A DNA stretch of 64,000 bases from Prochlorococcus sp. AG-402-G06 (GCA_003277985.1 QCHR01000002.1:62001-126000); one strand, 5' to 3'; positions 8,966 to 18,499 are shown, numbered from the stretch's first letter. Translations and numbers: made by a program. Notes: generated by a model not told the origin, from the letters alone.

Positions 8966-9655
8966 ATGGATCCTGGTACTAATTCACAATCAAATTCAAA
9001 CTCACAAGATCCATATTTGATACTTGGAATAAATGAGGGTGCAAGTTTTGATGCTATTCAAGAAGCAAGGGACAAAAAGTTACTTGAGTCTGGAGATAAC
9101 CAACTCAATAAAGCAAAAATAGAAGCTGCTTATGATTCATTGTTAATGGTAAGTCTTAAGTCAAGACAACTTGGTAATGCAAGCAACGAGGCAAAAACTG
9201 CATCAAAGAAAGAAAATGAATCAAAGAAAGTCGGCGACTTAGGACCTGGTTCTCTTCTCACTAGGTTGAAAAAATTAAATCTTCCTAAATACGAGGCATC
9301 AAAATCTAATTTTTTACCAAGCCTAGAATTGCCTTCCGGACAAGAATTAAATATAAGGATTTCTCTTGGATTATTAGCTTTTTTACTAGTTCTAATAGTG
9401 CCTTCTGAAAGTGTTGAATTAATACTTTCAATCTCAACAATAGGCTTATTCATAAGCCAGTCTCGTAGAGGTAGGCCTTTTTTTTCCTCTATCCTCTGGT
9501 GCATTCTTCTCCTTAGTATTGGGCTTCTATCTGGTGCATTACTTTTGGGTGGTGCTCAATCATTTATTGATAACACTGGGTCATTGTCTTCAGACAAGTT
9601 TGAGGCGATACCCGCAGTATTTTTGCTTTGGTTAGGTGTGATTTTCCTTGATTAA
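8966..9655 (+). CDS. CPP1-like J-domain-like membrane protein
   Basis: 229 residues. The N-terminus carries a degenerate J-like module (DPYLILGINEGASFDAIQEA, ~17-36) without the HPD tripeptide, then a charged linker and three to four hydrophobic helices between ~residue 128 and the end. This is the plan of cyanobacterial and plastid CPP1/CDF1 proteins, which help protochlorophyllide oxidoreductase and other thylakoid clients. I rely on architecture; membrane location is visible and the chaperone role is family knowledge. It is convergent with hslO, 4 bases away, with no room for a separate terminator. Confidence 0.7.
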   Translation: MDPGTNSQSNSNSQDPYLILGINEGASFDAIQEARDKKLLESGDNQLNKAKIEAAYDSLLMVSLKSRQLGNASNEAKTASKKENESKKVGDLGPGSLLTRLKKLNLPKYEASKSNFLPSLELPSGQELNIRISLGLLAFLLVLIVPSESVELILSISTIGLFISQSRRGRPFFSSILWCILLLSIGLLSGALLLGGAQSFIDNTGSLSSDKFEAIPAVFLLWLGVIFLD

Positions 9656-9659
9656 TCCT

Positions 9660-10559
9660 TTAATCGATTAAAGATATCAATTCGTCCTCTTTAACAAGAT
9701 AAATATTTTTGCAGAATTGACATGTCAGCTCTGCTTTCCCATCCTCTTTTATCATTTCCTGAAGCTCGTTTTTTCCCAATATCTTCAATGCTGATAGACT
9801 TCTTTCTCTTGAACATCTACATTTAAAACTAACTTTTTGAGATGTGCTAATAATATCTGAAGGCGATTGATCAAGATCAGGAAAAATTTCTTCGATAAGA
9901 GAAACAAGGTTATTCCCTTTTTTGTTTAATAACTCACTAAAAGAGTGAATCTCTTTACATCGATCTTCAAGTAAAGCTATCAAAGAATAGTCTCGTTCTG
10001 CTTTAGGTAGTATTTGTGCTAATAGTCCTCCGCTACAAACTATGCCATCTTGATTAATTCTCTCTCCAACAAAAACAGCTGAGGGCGTTTGCTCAGAGTG
10101 TAATAAATAGGAAGCAATGTCCTCACCTATACCTCCATTAATTAATTCAACTGTGCTGTTGTGTGGTTCACCTTTCCCTTCATCTCTAATAACGTGAAGA
10201 TAGCCAATACCTGTAGCTTTTTTAAAATCAAATGAATAGTGATTGTTTTTATTTTTAATTAGGTCTAATTCAAGACTTGGATCACCAACGTAACCTCTCA
10301 CACTTCCATCTCGACCCGCATCAATAGTTAATCCTTTTAGTGGTCCATTTGAACTTACCCTCAAAGTCACCCTTCCATGATTTACCTTCATTGAACTTGC
10401 AAGCAAGAGGCTTGCACTCATGGCCCTTCCAACAATTGCAGAAGTTAAATATGAAAGCGAATGTCTTTTTTTTGCCTCTTTTGTTGATTCAGTTGTTGAT
10501 ACGGCGACTAGCCTGATCCCTCCTTTAGCAGCAGTAGCCCTAACTAGTAGATCTGTCAT
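9660..10559 (-). CDS. hslO: Hsp33 redox-regulated chaperone
   Basis: A cytosolic holdase activated by oxidation. The N-terminal domain starts [20 protein letters not shown]. The C-terminal zinc-redox switch is intact: CRC (~residue 246) and CQFC (~281) supply four cysteines. Length (299) is normal. It follows the ECF-type ATPase gene by 18 bases on the same strand, so cotranscription is likely, though the two functions are not obviously linked. Confidence 0.93.
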   Translation of the reverse strand: MTDLLVRATAAKGGIRLVAVSTTESTKEAKKRHSLSYLTSAIVGRAMSASLLLASSMKVNHGRVTLRVSSNGPLKGLTIDAGRDGSVRGYVGDPSLELDLIKNKNNHYSFDFKKATGIGYLHVIRDEGKGEPHNSTVELINGGIGEDIASYLLHSEQTPSAVFVGERINQDGIVCSGGLLAQILPKAERDYSLIALLEDRCKEIHSFSELLNKKGNNLVSLIEEIFPDLDQSPSDIISTSQKVSFKCRCSRERSLSALKILGKNELQEMIKEDGKAELTCQFCKNIYLVKEDELISLID

Positions 10560-10577
10560 TGATTTAGTTGAATTTTT

Positions 10578-11204
10578 TTATAGAGGGATAAGTCGACCAT
10601 TGTGCAATTCATAATTGTCGGTATTCAAATTTTTAAAAAGTTCTGGTTCATGAGTAACTATTAGAATAGTTTGCTTTTCTTTAAGTTTTGCGAGTAATTC
10701 TATGATTCCGTTTCTTACTGACCAGTCTAAACCTGCTGTTGGCTCGTCCAATAAAAGTACTTTTGGACTCCTTAATAGTTGAACAGCAATAGCTAATCGG
10801 CGTTGTTGTCCTCCACTAAGAGATTCTGGCGGCTTCTTTAAATCTAAGTTGAATAACCCCACTTCTGTGAGAGTTGAAATTTGTTCTTCAGTCGTTAACC
10901 TCTTGTGTCCAAGACGTAATTCTTGAGCTACCGATAATCCAAGAAAATATCTTTCTGGGAATTGGAAAACTAATCCACATAACCACCTTCTTTTACGTGC
11001 ATTTAGAGTTTTGTTGAACCATGTTATCTCTCCTTTCTGATATCCCGATAGACCGCTAATGATTTCTACTAATGTAGTTTTTCCACTTCCACTAGGTCCT
11101 CTAATTATTGTGATTTGTCCAGGATTAGATTTTAAACACAAATCTCTAAGGATTGGTTTCTCTGCTGTTGAGGGATGGTAATAAATATTCTTTAAACTAA
11201 GCAT
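10578..11204 (-). CDS. ABC transporter ATP-binding protein, ECF/CbiO-like
   Basis: 208 residues with Walker A GPSGSGKTT (~37-45), signature LSGGQQRR (~125), Walker B VLLLDEPTAGLD and the switch histidine in IVTHEPE. The Q-loop context VFQFPERYFLG resembles EcfA/CbiO ATPases of energy-coupling-factor vitamin transporters rather than other ABC classes. Shortened at the C-terminus relative to typical EcfA (~270 residues), as in plastid ABCI11-type proteins. No membrane partner is adjacent. The BioY protein at 55503 is a possible substrate-binding partner, but this is speculation. Confidence 0.8.
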   Translation of the reverse strand: MLSLKNIYYHPSTAEKPILRDLCLKSNPGQITIIRGPSGSGKTTLVEIISGLSGYQKGEITWFNKTLNARKRRWLCGLVFQFPERYFLGLSVAQELRLGHKRLTTEEQISTLTEVGLFNLDLKKPPESLSGGQQRRLAIAVQLLRSPKVLLLDEPTAGLDWSVRNGIIELLAKLKEKQTILIVTHEPELFKNLNTDNYELHNGRLIPL

Positions 11205-11319
11205 TCTTTTTTATTGAGGCTTTGATCAACTAAATAAAAATTTTTTAATTTTCTTTAATCAATTTACATTAGATTATGTTTGATATCTTTTAGTTTTTCT
11301 TTTTCAAGATCTATTGTTT

Positions 11320-11769
11320 ATGGAAGTTCGATTTCGTGAAGTTGATCCTTTCAATTGTTGGATATGGCTTAGATATTCTGATGTCCCAAGTAAGGGAGAA
11401 AAAGAATACGTCGATGGTATTTTTGATTCTTGGTATGTAATAGGCAGGCTTGGGGGATTTAATTCTGAAAATTTGCAAACGCATGAAATGGGTTCTGATG
11501 TCAGTTGGATGAGCTATGAAAATGAAGATACTTCCTCTAGTCTTCCATCATTAATGCATAATCTTGGAGAATTTGAATTTAATGAGTGTTGGGCTAGATG
11601 CTGGGTCGATTTAGGTACTTCTGACCTCATTGCAATTGATATTTTGATAAATGTACTAAAACAAATGGATGTTGATGTTGTGAAAATAGAGGAACTAATT
11701 ATCGGAGGAGTAAATCAAGATTGGCCAGTAGACGAACATCCTGATGCCATTTTTTCTTCAACAGATTAA
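11320..11769 (+). CDS. DUF3531 family protein
   Basis: 149 residues, soluble and acidic, rich in aromatic residues (CWIWLRYSDVP near the start, CWARCWVDLGTSD near ~90). This matches my memory of DUF3531, a family restricted to cyanobacteria and plastids and of unknown function. I take ATG 11320; a TTG two codons earlier is also possible. rsmE starts 6 bases after the stop, implying one transcript. Confidence 0.75.
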   Translation: MEVRFREVDPFNCWIWLRYSDVPSKGEKEYVDGIFDSWYVIGRLGGFNSENLQTHEMGSDVSWMSYENEDTSSSLPSLMHNLGEFEFNECWARCWVDLGTSDLIAIDILINVLKQMDVDVVKIEELIIGGVNQDWPVDEHPDAIFSSTD

Positions 11770-11775
11770 TTATCT

Positions 11776-12540
11776 ATGGCTGAGAGAAGAAGATTATTTA
11801 TAAATCCAAATCGATTAAGTGAGGAAATCGATTCAAATGGAGAGTTGATGTTGAACTCTAGCGAATCACATTATTTATCTAGGGTTATGAGAATGAGATC
11901 GGAAGACTTTTTAGAGGTTATTGACGGAAAAGGTCATCTTTTTAAAGCAAAGATTGTTGATAAAAAAACTATAAAACTCATCAATGGTTTTGATAAACCT
12001 CTTCAATTCGTTTCAAGAGAGAGACCATTAATAGGTATTGCTGTAGTTATTCCTAAAAAAGGTTTTGAGAACTTTTTGCAAATGAGTTCTGAGATAGGAG
12101 TTGACATTATTCAACCTTTAATTTCAAAACGCTCAGTAGTTAAAGAATGCAATAAAGAAAAAATGATTAGATTTCAAAAAATTGTTCATGAAGCAGTTGA
12201 GCAATCTGAAAGGCTCTGGAGTCCAGATGTAATGCAGGCATTGACATTTCCCAATTGGATAAAAGATTTGCCTTCTGAAGCTAAAATTGGATTTGCAACA
12301 ACACGCATACAAAATTTGCAAGATTGTGTCTATTGGTTAAAAGAAACACCACATGAGGTCAATCAAGTTTGGGTGGTAATTGGTCCAGAGGGAGGCTGGA
12401 ATAAAGATGAAGAGGTATTAGCTTTTGACTCTGGCTTCTCTGGGGTATCTATGGGAGAAACTATTTTGAGGACATCAACAGCGGCTGTCAGCGCCTGTCA
12501 GCTTATGACTTCATGGAGAAGACTTAAATCATCCCTTTAA
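11776..12540 (+). CDS. rsmE: 16S rRNA (uracil-1498-N3)-methyltransferase RsmE
   Basis: A SPOUT-class (trefoil-knot) methyltransferase acting on the small ribosomal subunit. The N-terminal PUA-like domain contains SESHYLSRVMRMR (~residues 30-42); the knot contains VVIGPEGGWNKDE (~196-208) and the C-terminal LRTSTAAVSACQLM. Length 254 is normal. The start ATG 11776 follows DUF3531 at 6 bases. Confidence 0.93.
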   Translation: MAERRRLFINPNRLSEEIDSNGELMLNSSESHYLSRVMRMRSEDFLEVIDGKGHLFKAKIVDKKTIKLINGFDKPLQFVSRERPLIGIAVVIPKKGFENFLQMSSEIGVDIIQPLISKRSVVKECNKEKMIRFQKIVHEAVEQSERLWSPDVMQALTFPNWIKDLPSEAKIGFATTRIQNLQDCVYWLKETPHEVNQVWVVIGPEGGWNKDEEVLAFDSGFSGVSMGETILRTSTAAVSACQLMTSWRRLKSSL

Positions 12541-12603
12541 GATTGAATATTTTTGATCATAAAAGCGTCTATTGTTTAGAAACAGGAATGCTGATTAGAA
12601 ACT

Positions 12604-13347
12604 ATGGCTAACTTCTCTTTTGTTAGCGGTATTTGGATTAATGCTTTTTTGATTAATTTCTTGTTGATATTTTTGGGACAAAGGCTTCCATTTTTAACTA
12701 AGAAAGGTTGGATTCATGCGGGAATACTTGGAACACTTTTGTTAGGCTCTATTGGTTGGAATGGTTGGATATCAGTTTGTGTATATCTATTGTTGGGAAC
12801 TTTAGTTACAAAAATTGGATACAAGGAAAAGGCTTCTAGAGGTATTGCTGAAGCAAGAGGAGGTCAACGTGGTCCTGAAAACGTATGGGGGTCTGCAGCA
12901 ACAGGTTGCTCACTCGCTTTATTAAGTTGTCTTTGGCCAAATTTTTTAAATTTGTTCATGGTAGGTTTTGCTTCTAGTTTCAGCGCAAAACTTTCCGATA
13001 CTTTTTCAAGTGAAATTGGCAAAAGATTTGGTAAAAGAACTTTTCTAATTACGACTTTAAAGCGAGTATCACCAGGGACAGAGGGGGCAATAAGCATCGA
13101 AGGTTCTTTGGCTGGTTTGTTAGGAAGTTTTATCATGACTGTGTTTATGCTTAATCTGTCGATCATTTCTGGACTATCTGTTGCTTTTATAGTCTTTTTA
13201 TCTGGTTATTTAGCAACATTTTTGGAAAGTTATATTGGAGCATTGGTGCAAAATCAGATTGATTGGATGACTAATGAATTAGTTAATTCTATACAGACAT
13301 CTTTAGCCGCTATTATTTCTATCATTTTATATTTGAATTTTGTTTGA
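12604..13347 (+). CDS. DUF92 integral membrane protein (VTE6-like phytyl-phosphate kinase candidate)
   Basis: 247 residues with about six hydrophobic helices. Conserved stretches include GWIHAGILGTLLLG, ASSFSAKLSDTFSSEIGKRFG (~120-140) and RVSPGTEGAISIEGSLAG (~157-174). The family (TIGR00297/DUF92) includes cyanobacterial and plant VTE6, which phosphorylates phytyl phosphate for tocopherol and phylloquinone synthesis; other members are uncharacterised. Convergent with the GDSL hydrolase, 5 bases apart. Confidence 0.8.
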   Translation: MANFSFVSGIWINAFLINFLLIFLGQRLPFLTKKGWIHAGILGTLLLGSIGWNGWISVCVYLLLGTLVTKIGYKEKASRGIAEARGGQRGPENVWGSAATGCSLALLSCLWPNFLNLFMVGFASSFSAKLSDTFSSEIGKRFGKRTFLITTLKRVSPGTEGAISIEGSLAGLLGSFIMTVFMLNLSIISGLSVAFIVFLSGYLATFLESYIGALVQNQIDWMTNELVNSIQTSLAAIISIILYLNFV

Positions 13348-13352
13348 AATAT

Positions 13353-14000
13353 TTATTGTAAATCAGCCCAATTCTTTAGAGCGGGCCATTCACTAACTTG
13401 GTCGTAAATCCATTTATGGCCTTCAGTATTCAGATGTATTCCATCTGATGAGAGTAATTCTTTAAATGATAATAAGTTGATCATTTTTTCATGGATAGAT
13501 AAAAACGGGACATTTAATTCTAAACAAGTTTCTTCAATTTTATTTTCATACTTAGAACAAGCTTGATTTGAATACCAAAGACATTCTGCAAAAGGCATTG
13601 AGTCTTCATTAACAGGTGTTAATCCAAGAACCATTATATTTACTTCATTCTTAATTTCGTTTACTAATTGCTTTAAACCAAATTTAAAAGCATCTTCGGA
13701 AAGTTGAGGCCTGCCATCTTTTCTTCCAATTTTAGCGGTATCATTTAATCCAATTGATAGCAAAATACCCTCAGGAACTTTTCTTCTTAACTCTCCCCTT
13801 GTTGCCCACTCATTCTTATATCTTATAGCAACTTTCTCTAATCCATCTCCTCTTACTCCAAGAGAATAAATGATAGGGGCACCATCTAAATTTAACCATT
13901 TTTGTCTTAATCTTTCAGACCATCCGCCTCCCTCTAAATCTCCCCATCCGTAAACACCACTATCTCCAATTATGATTAGTTTTTTCTGATATTTATTCAT
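13353..14000 (-). CDS. SGNH/GDSL-type lipase or esterase
   Basis: 215 residues. Block I nucleophile is in IIGDSGVYGWGD (residues ~10-21), the block III Asn in LSIGLNDT (~85), and the catalytic Asp/His pair in SSDGIHLNTEGHKW (~188-201). No signal peptide is seen, so it is probably cytosolic. It is the last gene of the minus-strand run aspC-phnD-phnC-phnE, 24 bases after phnE, so it may be expressed with the transporter; the substrate is unknown. Confidence 0.82.
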   Translation of the reverse strand: MNKYQKKLIIIGDSGVYGWGDLEGGGWSERLRQKWLNLDGAPIIYSLGVRGDGLEKVAIRYKNEWATRGELRRKVPEGILLSIGLNDTAKIGRKDGRPQLSEDAFKFGLKQLVNEIKNEVNIMVLGLTPVNEDSMPFAECLWYSNQACSKYENKIEETCLELNVPFLSIHEKMINLLSFKELLSSDGIHLNTEGHKWIYDQVSEWPALKNWADLQ

Positions 14001-14024
14001 AAGTAGATATGTTGAATAAAAGAA

Positions 14025-15575
14025 CTAACTAATGAAATTATTAGTTGAATTCTTTAACCAATAATTTTGAGAAGTGTTAAATAAAAATTCTCCTGATATT
14101 GTTAATAAGGAGAAAGTAGCAGTTACTATAATGACTTGTGCCCAATCGAATGAGCTCAGTGATTCCTGCAATTGCCACCCCAATCCTACTCCTCCGACTG
14201 CACCTATAATTGCTGTTTCCTTTAGGATTACGTCACTTCTGTATGCTCCATAAGCTAAGTAACTATTACTTTGGGGGGCTAATATTCCATAAAGCGTTGC
14301 TGATTGCTTACTTGAACCATTGCTTTTAATCGCTCGATAAATATTTTTTTCTTGATTTATTATGTTATCTGTAAGTAATCTTCCCATGACACCCATATGA
14401 GTAATCCCTAGTGATAATGCGGCTACAGATATGTTAGGATTTGTAAAAAGAAGAATAAGTATAGTTGTCAATGGAGGCGGGATTAATCTAAAGAAGATCC
14501 AAATAAGATTTTGAACTTTTAGTGAGAATTTGCCTGGGAATAATAGTAGTAAAAGGGGGGGAGTACCTATTGCAATCCCAGACGCAAAAAAAGTTATTAA
14601 AATTGTAGTAATAATTAGTTTAAGCAAAGGTAAGTCATTAAATCCATTTCTTATCTCTACGAATGAAGGTAAATTTAAATACGAAAAGCTTATTGAAGTA
14701 AATATCTCAAAATTTAGATTATAAAGCCAACTAATACCTAACAATAGAGATAATGAAAATATTGAGATTGAAATTATGAAAGAATTTTTTAAATTAATAT
14801 TAGTAAATGAATAATTTCTAATAAATCTTATAAACTTCTCTAATAAAATCATTACTAACCAAAGCATCCACAAACAAGTCCACATTTCATTGAACTCAAA
14901 GGATTTTAAAGTTAAATATAGTTCTGTTCCTATACCTCCTAAACCAAATATTCCAAGTAATGTTACACCTCTAATTGCACATTCAAATTTGTAACTTCCA
15001 TATGTCGATATGATGGGTATTAACTTGGGCAGTATGCTAGTTATTAATGAGCTCATGATATTAGATCCAGTTTGCTTAATTGCTATTAGGGGTTGTATGT
15101 CAAAACTATCTAGTTGCTCTGAGATTACTCTTGCTGATAAGGCTGAATAGGGAATGACTATAGATATAATTGCTACCCAAATATTCAAACCTAAAATTTG
15201 TATAAAGAGCAAGCCCCAAACTACTTCATGAATTGATCTTGGAACTGCTAATGAGTATTTTATTAATTTACCTAAATAAGCAAATTTAGGAATACTTTTC
15301 CAAAATAAATCTGAAGATAGTACACCTAAAAGGATTCCAATAAGAATACTTATGACCCAGCTAGTTAAAGCAATTGCAATTGTTATTTGAAGTCCTTCCC
15401 ATGCGCTTTTAATTACTTCTTGATTGAACGATGGTTTTATTGCTGAGCTTATGAAGAGAAATATGATATTTAGACCCCCAATATGAAATCCTTTGATGAC
15501 TTCTATTAGAATGGGGATGTAGGCTATTGATGGGATTAATGTTAATAAAGTTGATACTGGTTTTATTAATTTCAT
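14025..15575 (-). CDS. phnE: Phosphonate/phosphite-type ABC transporter permease, fused double PhnE
   Basis: 516 residues made of two similar permease halves (~1-255 and ~265-516), each with about six membrane helices and an EAA-like cytoplasmic loop (around residue 165, and GSSKQSATLYGILAP near ~420). Single PhnE proteins are about half this length, so this is a tandem fusion that supplies both membrane subunits in one chain. Located 6 bases after phnC. Substrate (phosphonate, phosphite or another P compound) cannot be decided from sequence; no C-P lyase or phosphite dehydrogenase gene is in the window. Confidence 0.85.
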   Translation of the reverse strand: MKLIKPVSTLLTLIPSIAYIPILIEVIKGFHIGGLNIIFLFISSAIKPSFNQEVIKSAWEGLQITIAIALTSWVISILIGILLGVLSSDLFWKSIPKFAYLGKLIKYSLAVPRSIHEVVWGLLFIQILGLNIWVAIISIVIPYSALSARVISEQLDSFDIQPLIAIKQTGSNIMSSLITSILPKLIPIISTYGSYKFECAIRGVTLLGIFGLGGIGTELYLTLKSFEFNEMWTCLWMLWLVMILLEKFIRFIRNYSFTNINLKNSFIISISIFSLSLLLGISWLYNLNFEIFTSISFSYLNLPSFVEIRNGFNDLPLLKLIITTILITFFASGIAIGTPPLLLLLFPGKFSLKVQNLIWIFFRLIPPPLTTILILLFTNPNISVAALSLGITHMGVMGRLLTDNIINQEKNIYRAIKSNGSSKQSATLYGILAPQSNSYLAYGAYRSDVILKETAIIGAVGGVGLGWQLQESLSSFDWAQVIIVTATFSLLTISGEFLFNTSQNYWLKNSTNNFIS

Positions 15576-15581
15576 TATGAA

Positions 15582-16316
15582 TTAAAATAGCCAATCAAGC
15601 TCTGATTGATTAATATTATGAATTTCTCTATCTATTACAATCTCTCCATCTTTTAACCCAATAACTCTATTGAAATTATTTATTAAATTTATTTGGTGAA
15701 GACTTATAAGTATAGTTTCAGGAATTTTAATTCTAAGATAATTTTTTTGATTAATAAGTAAATTTAAGATATTTTTTGATAATAAAGGGTCTAAATTTGA
15801 GAAAGGTTCGTCTCCAAGAACAATCTCAGGTTCTTGTCTTAAAAGACGTGCAATTGCTATTCTTTTTTTTTGCCCACCTGAAAGTTTATTTATATAGGAA
15901 TCAATAGTTTTTTTAGGTAGAGAGACTGCTTCCAGGCATTCTTGGCATAAACCTTTATCTAAGACTCCTAGGAGATTTTTTAAAGCCCATATAAAATTGT
16001 GTTTACCTAATGCACCGCAGTTTATATTCTGGCCAACATTTAGCTCTTCTATCAAAGATAAATCCTGCCATATAGTTCCTATTTTTGACGACTCAAAATT
16101 TGAGATATTGTTAATGTGAGAACCTTTCCATATTACATCTCCTTCGTTTGGGATTAGTGATCCATTCGCGATCGAGATTAATGTACTTTTGCCAGAGCCA
16201 CTCTTGCCAATAAGAGCTATCTTCTCACCTTGATTTATTGTTAAATTAATATCTTTTACTCTAATACTTTCTTTATTGTAATGGCTTATATTCTTTAGCT
16301 CTAGTAACTTAGTCAC
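15582..16316 (-). CDS. phnC: Phosphonate/phosphite-type ABC transporter ATP-binding protein
   Basis: 244 residues. Walker A GKSGSGKSTL (~37-46), Q-loop IWQDLSL, signature LSGGQKKR (~145), Walker B IVLGDEPFSNLD, and H-loop SLHQI. The GDEP form of Walker B is typical of PhnC. Its start ATG overlaps the phnD stop (ATGA), so translation of the two is coupled. It would pair with the fused PhnE downstream. Confidence 0.88.
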   Translation of the reverse strand: MTKLLELKNISHYNKESIRVKDINLTINQGEKIALIGKSGSGKSTLISIANGSLIPNEGDVIWKGSHINNISNFESSKIGTIWQDLSLIEELNVGQNINCGALGKHNFIWALKNLLGVLDKGLCQECLEAVSLPKKTIDSYINKLSGGQKKRIAIARLLRQEPEIVLGDEPFSNLDPLLSKNILNLLINQKNYLRIKIPETILISLHQINLINNFNRVIGLKDGEIVIDREIHNINQSELDWLF

Positions 16317-17224
16317 TTTATCTTTCCAATTGCTCTACCTATCTTTTCTATTTTATTATAATTCTCGTTTTTTGATATTATAAATTTCTTTGCACTAAAT
16401 AATTCGAGGATTTGTTTTTGTTTTTTTGACTTTTCATTGAAACGTAAAAATACATTTGTAAGCTCTTTAGTAAAACCTTTTTTGAACTTTTTATCTAGGT
16501 TTCCTTGAGCAAGCCAATGATAATTATGATAAGGAGGAGTCTTCCAAATCACAAAGACTTTTGAGGGGTCCACGCGTCCTCTCTCGAGATTGCTCTTCCA
16601 TACTTCTTCGCTAAGAGCACCTGCCTCATATGAACCACTTTGCACAAGAAATAATGTTGCATCGTGGCTACCACTAAATCCTGTGCTTGCGCCTTTGAAA
16701 TCTTTAAGTTGAATACCTGCTTTGTTTAAAAAATATTGTGGCATCAATCTTCCTGATGTTGAGCTTTCAGAGCCAAAAGTAAAACGCTTGTCTTTTAGTG
16801 TTTGCAATTCATTTATGTTATTTATTTTTTGGATAGAACTTTTCTTGTTCGCAATAAAAACACTATGGAATTTTTCATCAATATCTCTTTGTGCTATTAC
16901 CTTGGACCCTTTGTTTTGAATTCTTGCTTGTACACCTGTTAAAGCACCGAACCATACTAAATCTAAATCCCCTGTCCTAAAAGCTGTTACAGCTGCAGCA
17001 TAATTAGTAACTGGTTTATAATGGACTTGAATATTGAGCTGCTCGCTTAATTCAGAGGATAAAATCTTATATAAACGATTCAGGCGCTCTGGATTTTGAT
17101 CTGGTATTGCCCCAATATGAAGGATTTCTTCTGCTTTTAATGAACCAATATTAGAAAAATTAAACAGCGATAAAACCGTTATGGCTAATTTTGCCAAATG
17201 TATTCGTCTAAGCCTCTTACGCAT
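16313..17224 (-). CDS. phnD: Phosphonate/phosphite-type periplasmic binding protein
   Basis: 303 residues. A signal peptide is visible at residues ~9-30 (hydrophobic, ending near LKAEE). The PhnD pattern follows: IGAIPDQNPERL, YAAAVTAFRTGDLDLVWFGALTGVQA and FGSESSTSGRLMPQYFL, whose Ser/Thr cluster would hold the phosphonyl or phosphoryl group. It begins only 5 bases after aspC ends, so an own promoter is unlikely to lie between them. PhnD proteins of Prochlorococcus have been reported to bind phosphite and methylphosphonate; which applies here is unknown. Confidence 0.88.
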   Translation of the reverse strand: MRKRLRRIHLAKLAITVLSLFNFSNIGSLKAEEILHIGAIPDQNPERLNRLYKILSSELSEQLNIQVHYKPVTNYAAAVTAFRTGDLDLVWFGALTGVQARIQNKGSKVIAQRDIDEKFHSVFIANKKSSIQKINNINELQTLKDKRFTFGSESSTSGRLMPQYFLNKAGIQLKDFKGASTGFSGSHDATLFLVQSGSYEAGALSEEVWKSNLERGRVDPSKVFVIWKTPPYHNYHWLAQGNLDKKFKKGFTKELTNVFLRFNEKSKKQKQILELFSAKKFIISKNENYNKIEKIGRAIGKIK

Positions 17225-17229
17225 ACTTT

Positions 17230-18408
17230 TTACATATCATTTAATAAACTTTCTAGTCTACCAACTCCATCTTTGATCATTTCATTTGAAGCTGCGTATG
17301 AGATTCTTATGCATTTGTCGTCTCCGAAAGCAATCCCTGGAACTATTGCTAGACCAACTTTTTCTAGTGCCAATTTGCAGAAACTTATTGAATCAATATC
17401 CTCTAGATTAATTTCTGGGAAAACATAGAAAGCTCCATTGGGAGGGACAAAAGAAATATGTTTTATTTTTTTTAGTCTTTCTGTTATTAATAACCTCCTT
17501 TTATTATATATTTCTGCCATTTCGTGAACGCAATCTTTGGAGCCTAGAAGTGCTGCAATAGCTCCTTTTTGAGCAAAACTACATACATTGCTTGTACTTT
17601 GACTTTGTAAAGCAATGGCTTTCTTTATCACCTCTGCGTTTCCTGTTAAGTATCCAATCCTCCAACCAGTCATTGCCCACGCCTTGGCAAAACCATTGAC
17701 GGTGAAAATTCTATTTTTTAAGTCTGGTGAGATTTTCGCGAAACTGTGATGAACTTGATTTGGAGAAATGAGAAATTCATAAATTTCATCACTCATTAAT
17801 AAAATTCTTGGATGCCTTCTTAAAAAATCGGAAATAGTTTTCATCTCTTGCTCAGTTAAAACGCAGCCAGTTGGATTACTTGGAGAGTTAATAATTAATA
17901 ACCTTGTTTTTTCAGTTACGTTTTCTTCTAGAGAATTGATATCAATTTTAAAATTATCTTTAGTAGAAGATTTAATTTTAATTGGCTTTGCACCAGCTAA
18001 AAGAGTTATCTCTGGATAACTAAGCCAATAAGGTGAAGGGATTAGGACTTCATCTCCGGGGTTCAAAACTACTTGAAATAAATTGAATATTGCTTGTTTC
18101 CCTCCATTAGTTACTAAAACATTGTCTATTTTTGTTGGAACTTTATTTATATATGATTGTTTTTGCGCAATGGCTTCTCTTAATTCAGGATCTCCAGCTG
18201 CAGGGCCGTAACGAGTTTTCCCATCTTTTAATGCTTTTAAAGTTGCATCGATAATAAATTCAGGGGTATCGAAATCAGGTTCCCCTGCGCTTAAACTACA
18301 AATATTTTTACCTTCAGCTTTTAAAGCTTTAGCTTTTGCGCTGATCTCAAGAGTTAGAGAGGGTTTTATGGAGAGAGCTCTTATAGATATCTGTGATTTG
18401 TCAGTCAT
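17230..18408 (-). CDS. aspC: Aspartate aminotransferase (class I/II, PLP-dependent)
   Basis: 392 residues, the family's usual length. PLP marks: NGGKQAIFNLF (~105), NSPSNPTGCV (~175), SDEIYEFL (~205), and the Schiff-base lysine in VNGFAKAWAMTGWRIGYL (Lys ~240). It catalyses aspartate/2-oxoglutarate transamination; some cyanobacterial members also act on prephenate. First gene of the run with phnDCE. The divergent gap to the VOC gene contains a perfect 19-base palindrome. Confidence 0.92.
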   Translation of the reverse strand: MTDKSQISIRALSIKPSLTLEISAKAKALKAEGKNICSLSAGEPDFDTPEFIIDATLKALKDGKTRYGPAAGDPELREAIAQKQSYINKVPTKIDNVLVTNGGKQAIFNLFQVVLNPGDEVLIPSPYWLSYPEITLLAGAKPIKIKSSTKDNFKIDINSLEENVTEKTRLLIINSPSNPTGCVLTEQEMKTISDFLRRHPRILLMSDEIYEFLISPNQVHHSFAKISPDLKNRIFTVNGFAKAWAMTGWRIGYLTGNAEVIKKAIALQSQSTSNVCSFAQKGAIAALLGSKDCVHEMAEIYNKRRLLITERLKKIKHISFVPPNGAFYVFPEINLEDIDSISFCKLALEKVGLAIVPGIAFGDDKCIRISYAASNEMIKDGVGRLESLLNDM

Positions 18409-18441
18409 CTTCGAAGCATAACTTCAAAATGTATTTCTTAG

Positions 18442-18460
18442 ATTCACTTTTAAAGTGAAT
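18442..18460. promoter_or_regulatory. Perfect 19-base palindrome between aspC and a divergent gene
   Basis: Arms ATTCACTTT and AAAGTGAAT around a single central base, midway in the 91-base divergent gap. Its symmetry and position suit a dimeric regulator controlling aspC-phnDCE and/or the VOC gene. It does not resemble the cyanobacterial Pho box direct repeats or an NtcA site (GTA-N8-TAC). A short hairpin is the alternative, but no U-run follows on either strand. Confidence 0.45.
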
Positions 18461-18499
18461 TGATGTAATTACAAATTTACTACTTAATCAGATACCTGC

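Noticed and set aside
9130-9504. 124-aa ORF antisense to the CPP1-like gene
   Set aside because: Ser/Leu/Pro-rich mirror of the charged linker and membrane helices; no start context.
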